NCBI GenBank assembly: GCA_963969345.1
Contig: OZ017766.1
Span: 3,224,001-3,288,000, forward strand
DNA length: 64,000 bases
Reading direction: 5' to 3'
From: Turbatrix aceti
Lineage: Eukaryota; Nematoda; Chromadorea; Rhabditida; Panagrolaimidae
Shown here: in pieces, positions 24,448 to 34,811 of the stretch
Numbering within the stretch: position 1 is the stretch's first letter
Layout: each line of letters begins with the position of its first letter
Made by a program: the position numbers and the translations under genes
The notes under the pieces: model-generated
What the model was told of the DNA's origin: nothing
Seen by the model: only the letters and a program-made list of their open reading frames with translations
Database searches by the model: none

Positions 24448-25991
24448 ATGAATCATTCCAGACACCAGTTTGTGTTGTTTCAACGTATTTCGTCACCGTT
24501 GCTTCCGCTCTTCAAAATGACATTTTGTATCTTTTTTACGATTTCAACAATTTCCGCTCAAGAAACTGCAAGAGCTCAACCGATTCAGACCACACCGAGC
24601 AGTCCGGCTGGGGGCAACGTGTCATTCCTGGTCACGCAGAGCTATTATAACACGAGTATCCCGGATGAGTTTGAAGATTTATCTACGGCTTTGTATTCCG
24701 ACATCGTTGTAAAAAACACCAGCCATGTAGAACGACAAAGTGGTCCTACTCTCGATGAATTGATGTCCACGATGAGCAGGTTCAATCAAAAGCCGTACTA
24801 CCATCGTGCAATGCTGCGCATCCACGGAATTCTCATGACAATTGGATGGATGGTTTTTCTGACCACCGGAATCCTTTTTGCCAGGTACTACCGCGGATTG
24901 TGTCAGACTGGCGCCCCACAGAAGACTACGTGGAAGCCAAGCGACCGCTAGGACGACCACGCATGCGCTGGACCGACGACCTCGCCATTGCCTACAACGC
25001 TTCTACCAAGGACTTCGATTTCAGACGGATTGTTTTTCTTTGATGACCCCTCTTCGTACGACCCCACTGATTTGTATAATCCCGTGTGTACGAGTAAGAG
25101 ATAAATTGATTACCGCGGATTGTGTCCCAACAGGACGGTCTGCGGTCTATTTCTTTGGTTTCACGTAAGTCGACCTCTGCAGGCTTTGTACACATCTTTT
25201 TTTCAGTTCCACAGAACCCTCAACCTGATCGGGCTCGCGTGTCTCATCCCGGCGCTCGTCTGTATCTTTGTCGCCGAAAATTGGACTTGGACTGGCCCCA
25301 AGGCGGGCGGAACAAATCAACGATCATGGTCCAAAATGCACTCCATCCTCGGCCTCCTCGGAGTTTTGTTGGCATGGGTACAGCCAATGAACTCGGTTCT
25401 GCGATGCCACCCCCACAGCAGATTCAGGATTTTTTTTAACATCTGGCACGGCTTTTGGGGGTACGCGGCTCTGGTGCTGTCGCTTGCCGCCCTCACAATA
25501 GCTTGCATACACTTTGAGTCAATGTTTTACAATCACTCGGCAGCATTCGGCATGAGCATCACTTTTCTCGGCGTCACCGGAGGCGTTGCCATCTTCAACG
25601 AGATTCTGAACATATTCCAATGGCACTCGAAGCGCAATAATCGAGGCAATGACATTGTAGTGATTCTGCCGGACGGGAGAAAACGTGTCACACTTTCGAC
25701 ACAAAGCAAAGTAGTAAGTTCGTTCGGTTGAACGTATCGCTGGCAAAAAATTAATTGCAATTTCAGCTGAATTTCTTGCGTTACTTTGCCCTCTTTTTCT
25801 TCATCATCGTCATGCTCGGTTGTTCCGTTTCCATATCGGCTCTGATCGGTGTTCAAAAATATGCTCACTCCTATAATCCTTCATTCCTTGTGTTTTTTTT
25901 TAATTTCATACGTTTTTGTACACATTTTAAAGATACTGATTCAGAACATCCTATAAACAGCCACACTTCTACCAAACATTTTTATGCTTGA
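24448..25991 (+). pseudogene. cytochrome b561-type protein, copy B, disrupted by a LINE fragment
   Basis: Exon 1 is 24448-25164, interrupted by a 207-bp insertion at 24904-25110; exon 2 is 25207-25713 (507 nt, same as C and E); the last exon starts at 25767. Signal peptide, the linker motif QSGPTLDELMSTM and the four histidine sites (IHGILM, FHRTLNL, MHSILGLL, WHGFWGY) are all kept. The insertion brings a stop after YYRGLC, between the first and second membrane spans. Beyond VQKY, where the paralogues end within a few residues, B reads on to a stop at 25989, a ~40-residue tail. In-frame removal of a cryptic intron (CAG/GTACTA to AACAG/G at 25131) would restore the frame with loss of about eight loop residues, so a functional product is not excluded. 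Confidence 0.8.
24904..25110 (+). mobile_element. 5'-truncated non-LTR retrotransposon 3' end
   Basis: A 207-bp insertion flanked by a 15-bp direct repeat TACCGCGGATTGTGT at 24889-24903 and 25111-25125. It reads KRPLGRPRMRWTDDLA, the extreme C-terminal signature of RTE/CR1-like LINE reverse-transcriptase proteins, to a stop near 25043, followed by ~67 bp of 3' UTR-like sequence. Severe 5' truncation and a target duplication longer than 10 bp fit target-primed reverse transcription. No poly(A) tail is present, as in RTE elements. Confidence 0.85.
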
Positions 25992-26193
25992 GTGAAAAAC
26001 GAAAACGCGGGTTTTTTTCATTTATTTGCGCGATCATGTTATGTAATAAAATGTCCAATAACAGTTTTGTTTTAAAAAACAAAATACTATATATCCGGTG
26101 TCGTACTCGCGAAATTATGTATTGAACGTGCAACCGCGATGAAATTGTAACATCGTTGACATCGTAAAAGAAGTCGATTTCAGATTAGCGACC

Positions 26194-27882
26194 ATGTATC
26201 ATCCCAGACATCAATTCGGGTTGTTTCGACGTCTTTCATCACTGGGGTTTTTACCCTACAGAATATTAGCGTTGCTATGTATCCTTACTGTATGTCCAAA
26301 AACTTTTGCCCAAGAAATTGAATCTTCCATGCCCAGCTCAACCGTTAGCAGTTCGTCTGACGGCAATGTTTCATTTTTGGTTACGCAGAACTACTACGAC
26401 ATGAGTGTCCCAGAATGGGACACGGAACTCCCTGCAGTATTGCCAGCGTTGTATTCCGGTGTTGTTGTGAAAAACAACAGTAATGTAGAACGGCAAAGTG
26501 GTCCCTCTTTCGATGATTTTGTGACTACGCTGACCAGATATAACCAAAGACCGTACCACCATCATGCACTGCTGCGCGTTCACGGAATTCTCATGACACT
26601 CGGTTGGATGACGTTTCTTACCACCGGCATTCTCTTTGCCAGGTACTACCGAGGAATGTGCTCCAACCAAGGCTTTGCATTCCGGTTATATAACGAAGCG
26701 GAACGGAATGACGAATAACCGGGTCGGTTATTCGGTTATTTTCATTTCCCGAAAATAACCGGGTTATACGGCCCGGTTATTTTCCGCGACTTAAAATAAC
26801 CGGGTTATACGGCGGTTATTTTCGACTTTTTTAACCGTCCCCCTAAATCATGAACCGCATAAAAAACGTAAAATAAGCGTGCAAATTTGGACCAAAAAGG
26901 GGGACATTCGACTGAAAATGAAAAAAATGACTCGGTTATTTTCAAATTTTTATGCAACCTGTCCAAAACTGAGACGGTTATTTTCTTTGACTTTATTCTA
27001 ACTTCATATCCTACCCGGTTATTTTTTGCGATATAAGCGGCCAGCAATAATGTCGGTTATTTTGCAAATTTGCATTTAAACGGCATTTAAGCGGCAAAAA
27101 ATATAACCGGAATGCAAAGCCTTGGCTCCAACACGACGTTCTGCGGTCTTTTTATTTGGTTTCAGGTGAGTTGACATCTAAATACGTTGGATTCATCCTT
27201 GTTTCAGTTACACAGAACCCTCAACCTGATCGGACTCGCCTGCCTTATCCCGGCACTTGTCTGTGTCTTTGTAGCCGAAAATTGGAATTGGACGGGTCCC
27301 AGAGCCGGTGGTACAAACAATCGAGCATGGTGGCGCATGCACTCCATCCTCGGTCTCCTCGGTCTCTGCTTGGCCTGGGTGCAGCCGATGAACTCCGTAC
27401 TGCGATGCCACCCTCATTCCAGGCTTCGGTTTCTTTTTAACATCTGGCACGGATTCTGGGGGTACGCAGCGTTGGTGCTGTCGCTCGCCGCTCTCACCAT
27501 TGCCTGCATCCATTTTGACTACATGTTCTACAACCATTCCGCAGCCTTTGGCATGAGCATCACCTTCATCAGCGTTGTTGCAGGCGTTGCTATCTTTAAC
27601 GAGATCCTCAACATCTATCATTGGCACACGCAGCGCAACTACCTCAATACCGATATCGAAGTGATTCTGCCGGACGGAACTAAACGCATCACACCTTCGA
27701 GGCAGACCAGAGTGGTGAGTCCGATTCAAAAATCTAAAAATAGATCTAAAATCTGCTATGATCTGAAATTTCAGTTGAATTTCTTGCGCTACCTTGCTCT
27801 TGTCTTCTACATCATCGTCATGTTGGGCTGTTCCATTTCCATTTCGGCTCTTATTGGAGTCCAAAAATACAGCAATTCTTAG
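26194..27882 (+). pseudogene. cytochrome b561-type protein, copy C, split by a hAT-type MITE
   Basis: Exon 1 is 26194-26667 plus 27133-27165 once the inserted element and one target copy are set aside (507 nt, in frame); exon 2 is 27208-27714 (507 nt); exon 3 is 27775-27882 (108 nt). The rest is intact: signal peptide, QSGPSFDDFVTTLTRYNQ, VHGILM, LHRTLNL, MHSILGLL, WHGFWGY and the ending VQKYSNS. As it stands the frame runs into the MITE and stops at 26718. WFH, which precedes the second haem-ligand histidine in paralogues, is WFQ here. TTTCAG stands about ten bases before the start codon. A weak in-frame splice (CAG/GTACTA to GCAAAG/C at 27120) could bypass the element. Confidence 0.82.
26668..27124. 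mobile_element. hAT-type MITE inside the copy C coding exon
   Basis: A 457-bp element with 24-bp perfect terminal inverted repeats (26668-26691 and 27101-27124; outer end CAAGGCTTTGCATTCCGG) and an exact 8-bp target duplication GCTCCAAC at 26660-26667 and 27125-27132. The interior has repeated ATAACCGGGTTAT palindromes and many CGGTTATTTT half-sites. There is no coding capacity. The 8-bp duplication suggests hAT, although the terminus begins CAAGG rather than the common CAGGG or CAGTG. Confidence 0.92.
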
Positions 27883-28207
27883 TATTCAATATCCAACTAT
27901 TCTTGCGCTTTTCACATCTGCTCATATACTTTTGTACAAATTTCGGCGGTGACAGTAACCAGCATCCGAGTATCTAAATCTGAATCATGAATAATCCAAA
28001 TATACGTCTTCTAACAATGCAAGTTTGATATTTTTAACGCTTTTTTACAATACCAATTAACACAATGAATGTATATATTTATTTACTGTTTTCAGAGAGC
28101 TGCGAGAGATTATAATTCGCGAGATTATTGAATGTTTTTAAAATGCCATCAAATTAAAAAAAAATCAAAATAAAGGCATATGTACGGATTTCAGAGTAAC
28201 AACAGTC
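27883..28207. other. spacer between copies C and D
   Basis: AT-rich. A TTTTGTACAAATTTCGGCGG-like stretch about 60 bases after the C stop recurs behind copy D, marking the shared duplicated 3' flank. GGATTTCAG lies some 15 bases before the D start. Confidence 0.5.
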
Positions 28208-29395
28208 ATGAATCGTCTCAGAAATCAGTTAGGTTTGTTTCACCACCTTTCATCTCCGGTGCTCTACAGAATAGCAGCAGCAATCTATATCCTTACTTGT
28301 TCCAAAGTCTTTGCTATTTCATCATCCCTACCAGAATCTCCAAGTAATAATTGGTCTGGTGACAATGTTTCACTCATGGACTACGAAATGAATGCTTTTG
28401 GATTAGTGGAAGAAATCCATGCAGTATTGCCTGTATCATACCATGACATCGTTGTAGAAAACGACACCATTGTCGAACGTGATAGTGGTCCTAGCCTTGA
28501 CGTCATTATGTACACGCTGACTAATTACAACCAAAAACCGTACTACCATTATGCTCTGTTGCGTGTTCACGGAATCCTCATGACACTCGGCTGGATGACT
28601 TTTCTCACCACCGGAATCCTGTTTGCAAGATACTACCGCGAACTTTGTCCCAACACAAAGTTTTGCGGCCTTTTACTTTGGTTCCACGTATGTACTTTGA
28701 TTTCTGTAAACGTTGGATCTATTGACGTTGCAGTTGCATAGAACCCTGAACCTAATTGGTCTCGCTTGTCTCATTCCGGCCCTCGTCTGCGTCTTCTGCT
28801 CCGGTCCTGGACTTGGACCGGTCCTAAGGCTGGAGGCACAGAAAATCGAGCGTGGACCAGCATTCACTCTATCCTCGGCCTCCTCGGCATTTTATTGGCA
28901 TGGGTACAGCCGATGAACTCGGTGCTGCGCTGTCATCCGCATGCCAGGTTACGGTTTCTGTTCGACATCTGGCACGGCTTTTGGGGGTTTGCAGCGCTGG
29001 TGCTGTCCCTCGCCGCCCTTACGATTGCCTGTATACACTTTGATTTCATGTTATACAATCACTCTGCAGCCTTTGGCATGAGCATCACCTTTATCAGCGT
29101 TGTTGCAGGCGTTGCTATTTTTAACGAGATTCTCAACATTTATCATTGGCACACGCAACGTAACTACCACGATACCGATATCGAAGTGATTTTGCCAGAC
29201 GGAACTAAACGCATCACACCATCGAGGCAGACCAGAGTGGTGAGTCCGATTCAAATCTAAAAATAGATCTAAAATCTGCAATTTTAGTTGAATTTCTTGC
29301 GCTACCATGCGCTTGTCTTCTACATCATTGTCATGCTGGGCTGTTCCATTTCTATTTCGGCTCTGATCGGTGTCCAAAAATACGCTAAACTGTAA
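28208..29395 (+). pseudogene. cytochrome b561-type protein, copy D, one-base frameshift
   Basis: Exons 28208-28687 (480 nt), 28734-29239 (506 nt) and 29288-29395 (108 nt). Copies B, C and E have 507 nt in exon 2, so D lacks one base. The break lies at about 28793-28804: the frame reads LHRTLNLIGLACLIPALVCVF and then leaves the family sequence, which resumes in another frame as WTWTGPKAGG. The first exon is intact with signal peptide, DSGPSLDVIMYTL, VHGILM and LCPNTKFCGLLLWFH. Downstream MHSILG is IHSILG, with the ligand histidine kept; WHGFWGF and VQKYAKL are intact. A sequencing error in a single base would produce the same picture. If the shift is real, the product would end after about three spans. 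Confidence 0.75.
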
Positions 29396-29456
29396 AATCC
29401 ATACTTCTGATTCAACATTTTTGTACAAATTTCGACGGAGCGGTAACCACAATGGA

Positions 29457-29636
29457 ATGCACAAAACACTCTTCAGAATTGCTGGCACGGTTGGTTTGCT
29501 GCTTCTGACGATAATGAACATGGCATCCTTTGCAGAACCCAAAATCATGGTATACATTGTTGCCACCTTTGCGATCACCGGGCTGATCATGCGTCCATTC
29601 CACCACCTCCGACCCTACTTGTCCCTGCCTCCGTAA
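29457..29636 (+). pseudogene. orphan last exon of a copy A-type b561 gene
   Basis: After the acceptor TTTGCAG (exon from 29536) the sequence reads EPKIMVYIVATFAITGLI and ends RPFHHLRPYLSLPP, closely matching the last exon of copy A (KIM...RPFRHLRPYLPMLP) and not the last exons of B-E. The similarity continues into the 3' flank (TGCCTACACGAGTCTTTTTT against the A flank). Upstream exons of an A-type gene are absent; sequence before about 29448 belongs to the C/D-type 3' flank. A continuous 59-codon frame from the ATG at 29457 is present, so expression as a small peptide is possible but unsupported. Confidence 0.75.
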
Positions 29637-30538
29637 ACAAACATTACCCCTGAATTGAAACTTTACAGTGACTGTTGTGCCCCGAGACCAATTGCAAAAA
29701 GTGTCTGCAAACATTCAATCCAACCCAACCCGAGATCAGATCACTTCCCCCTCCCCTTTTCCCCGTTGAACCGCCAGTCCCGCAGCTGCCTGCCTACACG
29801 AGTCTTTTTTTTAACCAAACCATGCTGTTTTCTAAACAATATAAAATGCAAACAATTTTCACCCCCTTTTCCCCGTCTCGAATGTTTTGCAGCAGTTCAC
29901 TTACACCGGTGGATATTTTCATACAATCCCGGCGTTGTTAGGTTTGTCAACACTGTGCAAACGGTTATTGACGCGTTTTTTCGTGATTTCCAGAAACTGT
30001 TGAGGTTTTTCGAAGTATTAGATGATTTAGTTTGGTTGGCACATGCAATTACTTTGTGAACAAATCAACAGACCGTTTTGTGTCATCCCATGGCGAACGT
30101 GTATTTTCTGTGTATTGATAATTTTACGACTTGGGATTCCCAATAGACAATAGCAGCGCTTGCTCGGTAGAAAAACAACAAACAAAAGAATGGGAATGTT
30201 TGCCGATAATAAGATGATCGTGGGAACGGATAAATACTTTGAGATATTTTTTATGAGAGAACGGCGTTTTTATTATAAAACGCTTTCAAATGTTTAGGTA
30301 CTCGGAAAAGAAGTGCTTGAATTTTAATTCTAATCCAAGAGGCGAATGGTTATGTGTTATTCACAAATGAGCTGAAAACAGTTGCGCAGGCCCTCTCACT
30401 GGGTGAAGCTTGACAAACTTTACTGATGACGTTTTGAATGAGTCAGCTATTTAATTTGACAGCAATCTGTTGTCTAAAAATAATTTTTTGTAACGTGAAT
30501 ATCGCGATCGCGGAAAACGTTAAACTCGGAATAGAGTC
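29637..30538. other. intergenic sequence with an A-type 3' flank
   Basis: Positions 29780-29860 align with the sequences on either side of the satellite (17380-17411 and 23805-23840) and show the site without the array. The rest up to copy E is unremarkable; no gene was seen. Confidence 0.6.
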
Positions 30539-32209
30539 ATGAATGCCAGTTTTACAGCATCTGCCATGAATCCTCCAAAACAGATATTTATGTGTTCTCA
30601 ACATTTTTCACAGCCGGATTTGTCGTCCTTTGTTAGGATAGCGACCGCAACTTTCTGCATACTTCTTACTGTCTCCACAGCTTCCGCTCAAGAAATCGTC
30701 ACTTCCTTGCCCCCGCAGACAACCCCCAGCAGCCCGACTGGGGGAGGAGTTTCATTCTTGGTCACGCAGGGCTACCACGAGCCACCCCCGTCGCCTTCTG
30801 CTGTCTTGGTTTCTGGCAACATTGTCGTCAACCAGAAGCCACTCTATCAGGGCAGCACAAACCAACAAGTATCCATGACCATCTCACAGGTGCCTAATAC
30901 TGCCGGCAGCGCAAGTCCGAGTGCCGGTAGCAGCTGGGGGCCTACCCAAGTGTACGGTCAGGAGAGCTCCACTCAGTTCACCGGCATGGGAGCACCTGGA
31001 AGTTCTCCTTATCACGATCAGTCTACCTGGAGCGTACCGACTACGTACGAAAGCCCTTTGAGTTCCAGTCAACAAACTTCGGTGCCTTCGACGACCTCAT
31101 TTGGGGGTCCATACACCGGAGAAACCACTTTTGGAAGCTCCAGTGCAAATTCCTTGCCCTCGAGTTCGCCCCTGACATCAGTAAGCGCCCCTGGCGTGGT
31201 AACAGAATTCCCGTCCTCTTCGCCATCTTCGCCAGGACAGACATACTACCCCGTTGTCGTTCTGAAAAACAACAGCAATGTCGGGCGTCAGAGTGGTCCC
31301 ACTCTCGACGAACTTGTCTTTACGATGACCAGGTACAATCAAAAGCCGTACTACCACCATGCAATGCTGCGCATCCACGGAATTCTCATGACAATCGGCT
31401 GGACGGTTTTTCTGACCACCGGCATTCTTTTTGCCAGGTACTACCGCGGAGTCTGTCCCAATACAACAGTCTGCGGCCTTTTTCTATGGTTCCACGTGAG
31501 TTATATTTTGAAAAATACTAATGATCCATTCATTTGTCCTCGATTCAGTTCCACAGAACGCTCAACCTGATCGGACTAGCATGCTTGATTCCTGCACTTG
31601 TCTGCGTCTTTGTCGCCAACGACTGGACTTGGACGGGCCCCAGGGTCGGCGGGACAAACAATCGATCGTGGACTAGCATGCACTCCATCCTTGGCCTCCT
31701 TGGCATTTGCCTGGCCTGGGTGCAGCCCATGAACGCGGTGCTTCGCTGTCATCCGCAGACCCATTTTCGAGTCCTGTTCAACATCTGGCACGGCTTCTGG
31801 GGTCTCGCGGCGCTGGTGCTGTCCCTTGCTGCTCTCACAATTGCGTGCATTCATTTTGACTACATGTTCTACAACCACTCGGCGGCGTTCGGCATGTGCA
31901 TCACCTTCCTAGGCACCGCTGGGGGTGTCGCCATCCTTCTGGAGTTGCTCGACATCTTCCAGTGGCACAAACAGCGCAACAATAACATGAGCGATGTCGA
32001 GGTGGTTCAGCCAGATGGAAAAACCCACGTCACACTTTCAAGGCAGACCAAAGCTGTAAGTAGGAAAAAAACAAGACCAAAACTGTGACATTGAATTTCA
32101 GCTGAACATCGTTCGCTTCATCGTTCTCATCTTCTACATCTTTGTCGCTTTGGCCTGTGCCGTTTCTATCCCGGCTCTGATCGGCGTGCAAAAATACAAT
32201 CATGTCTAA
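30539..32209 (+). CDS. cytochrome b561-type membrane protein, copy E, with Ser/Pro-rich ectodomain
   Basis: Exons 30539-31495, 31549-32055 and 32102-32209 give 523 aa with consistent phases. A signal peptide (core IATATFCILLTV, cleavage near SAQE) is followed by ~180 residues rich in Ser, Pro, Gly and Thr (residues about 60-240) that the other copies lack; heavy O-glycosylation would be expected. The family core follows: QSGPTLDELVFTMTRYNQ, IHGILMTIGW, CPNTTVCGLFLWFH, FHRTLNLIGL, MHSILGLLG, WHGFWGLAAL and the ending IGVQKYNHV. All four expected haem-ligand histidines are present. It is the only member of the B-E group that reads without a lesion. No TTTCAG is found just before the start, unlike B-D, so its promoter or trans-splicing may differ. 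Confidence 0.87.
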
Positions 32210-32339
32210 AATCCGGCACTTTTGCCGCCTCGTTACTTTTTATCATGATCACATCCCGTTTACGTTTTATTTTTGCCAGATATGAGAGCTTTCCTGTGTA
32301 CCTGTACAAATACACGCCCGGTGCAATCCCAAGTGTCAT

Positions 32340-33390
32340 TCATGCCCCAGTGGTCGGTACTTGTACTGATGAACTGGTGTTTTTTCCGAGAAGCCTGAAA
32401 AGTTTTTGTTTTGCTGCCTTCCGTGTGGCGGGATTGATCGTGAGGCACAGCACGCACGGTGTCATCTCGTGGACATTCAATATGAGGTTGAGAAGAATAG
32501 TGTAGGGGTAATCGAAGTCAACGATAAGGTATATCACGTGCGATGTATTGACGAGAAAAGAGGTCCCGCTTAGGGCAGCCGCCTGGTAGAAACTGCTTTT
32601 CTGAAAATTTTGATGTTGGATCAGATCCAAAATTTCAGATGGGAATTTACAAATGTTTGACTGGTGCCGAGAGAACGCTGTTTACGGTACAGAACGATGG
32701 CAAAGACGGTGTAGAGAAGCGGGGTGGCAATCGATATCGTAAGATTGTTGAACCAGTGTACGTTGTAGGGATTCTGAAAAACCTTTTGGTACAAAATGTA
32801 AAGAGCGTAAATCTTACGTGTTCGGACGGAAAAAACCCCTCGTGCGGGTTGTATGAATACATCAGCCGGCCGGGAATAATCAACGGCGGGGTGACGAAAA
32901 AAGTCACACCACATCCGTAAATAACAGGAAAAATAAGCCAGTAAACAGTTTTTCCCAGAAAAAGTTGGTTGGCCAAAGGGCGGTTTGTCATCTCGAGACA
33001 CCGGTTGAATGCCAGGATAACGATGACAACCGACTCGCAACAGTAAAAACCGAGGCACAGACAGCAAAACAAATAATGTGCCGTTGGTGCAAAACAGAAA
33101 GGCAGACCGAAGAAAGCAGAGGCGTCGACGAAAATTGATCCGACGAGTATGTTGATCCAGAGCACCATGAGGAAGGTCATGAACTGGTAGCTGGCATGCT
33201 GGAAGAAGTTGCGTTGCACGACCACGCTGAGGCACAGAACGTAGAAAGGCAGGATGCAGATCTTAGCGACAAACGTGCACAGAGCAGCGATCGGATGCGA
33301 CCGGTCTTCGATGGGATAGTCCCGGTAGTCGTAGAAGCTGCAGTTGAAGTGCAGATTGTACTCGTCTGGGTGGAAGAAGTACAATTCCAT
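32340..33390 (-). CDS. Srt-like 7TM chemoreceptor, first of a pair
   Basis: Exons 33390-32818 (573 nt), 32773-32651 (123 nt) and 32600-32340 (261 nt) give 318 aa. Seven hydrophobic segments are visible. The ILAFNRCLEMTN stretch at the end of the third span replaces the DRY motif and is the pattern of nematode serpentine receptor class T. An extracellular N-terminus starts MELYFFHPDEYNLHFNCSFY with an N-glycosylation site; the last span is followed by a basic tail (ATRKAAKQKLFRLLGK). Exon lengths match the neighbouring receptor exactly. Such receptors usually detect environmental cues in sensory neurons; no ligand can be inferred. Other nematode SR families are an alternative. Confidence 0.8.
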
Positions 33391-33752
33391 GCCGGGTGAC
33401 CCGACTCGCCGACACCCTACCTAGCACGCGTAAGTAGTGCCGGCCGACGCTCTGGAACAGACACCCGCATAGCATAAATACGTTTGTTGTCCAGCGGGCG
33501 TTACCTTTGTAACAGAATTTACAGAAACAGAAAAAAGTATAAAGCATTGCACGAACTTTAATCTCATACATCATGTAGTCAGTGTTGTCATGCCACTCAC
33601 ACGACAACAAACCGGTAAATACCAATTTACTCAGTTTAGTTATTTTTAACAAATTTTGACTCGCTGGTAAACTTTATTTGGCAAATGCCCCCAAGGTGTC
33701 TTACAGTATTTTGAAAACAGTTTTATAGTCCGCGTCCTACAATATTAACATT

Positions 33753-34811
33753 TCAAGTCCCCGTAGTCGGTTGCTGTACGGACGAAGTGATCTTCTGCAA
33801 AAAAAGGCGCGAGACATGCCGCTTTGCTGCCTTCCGAGTGGCACGGTTTATAGTAAGACACAGCACGCAGGGTGTCATTTCGTGGACGTTCCAGATGATA
33901 TTGAGGCCGTATGTTATTGGATATTCGAAGTCTACGAGCAGATAAACGGCGTGCGACAGACCCACGATAAAGGTGGTCCCGCTGAGCGCCGCTGCCTGGT
34001 AGAAACTGCTTTTCTAAAACGAATTTTGGTTGTTTTATTGAGTTATCTTCGCATGGGTTTACAAATTTCCGAGTAGCGCCAAGAGAACGCTGCTTACGGT
34101 ATAGCAGGACTGCAAAGACGGTGTAGAGCAGCGGAATGGCAAGAGATACCGTAAGATTGTTGTACAAGTGAACGCCGTAGGGATTCTGAAAGCTGAGTTC
34201 ACAAAAACACAATAATCAACTGTATAAATGTGTCTTACGTATTGGTGTGGAAAAAAACCATCATGCGGGTTGTAGGCATACATCAGTCTTCTGGGACTGA
34301 CAGTCGGGAGTGTTACAAAAAAGCTCACAGCAAAACCGTAAGTGACGGGGCAAGCGAGCCAGTAGAGTGTCTGGCCACGGAAAAGTCGATCGGCAAGAAT
34401 AGGGTTGGTCATCTCGAGGCAACGATTGAACGCAAGGATCACTACCACCACGGATTCGCAGCACCAAGCGCCGAGCGCGATGCAACACATGAAGTACTGA
34501 GACGTCGGCGCGAAGCAGAACGGCAAACCGAAGTAGGCAGTCACGTCGGCGTAGCACGACACGGCAATCACGTTGGTCCAGAGCACCATGAGAAAGGTCA
34601 TTAACTGGTAGCTGGGGTGTTGGAAGAAATTGTGTTGCACGACGACGCTCAAGCACAGGGCGTAGAAGGGCAAGATACAAATCTTGGAAACAAACGTGCA
34701 CAGAGCAGCGATCGGATGCGACCGGTCCTCGATGGGGTAGTCCCGGTAGTCGTAGAAGCTGCAGTTGAAGTGCAGGTTGTACTCGTCTCGGTGGAAGAAA
34801 TATAGATTCAT
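33753..34811 (-). CDS. Srt-like 7TM chemoreceptor, second of a pair
   Basis: Exons 34811-34239, 34185-34063 and 34013-33753 (573, 123 and 261 nt) give 318 aa, the same structure as the receptor just downstream. Shared motifs are HPIAALCTFVSKICILPFYA, LAFNRCLEMTNPILADRLF, LLYTVFAVLLYRKQRSLGAT and NVHEMTPCVLCLTINRATRK. The exon 2 donor is TTT/GTAAAC and the last acceptor TTTTAG. The pair arose by tandem duplication; the inter-gene distance is 362 bp, so co-transcription in an operon is possible, with this copy upstream. N-glycosylation is likely at NCSF in the short N-terminus. Confidence 0.8.

Noticed and set aside
27208..27864. Long minus-strand frames opposite the b561 exons
   Set aside because: They mirror the conserved plus-strand exons in all paralogues and have no own splice sites or homology.
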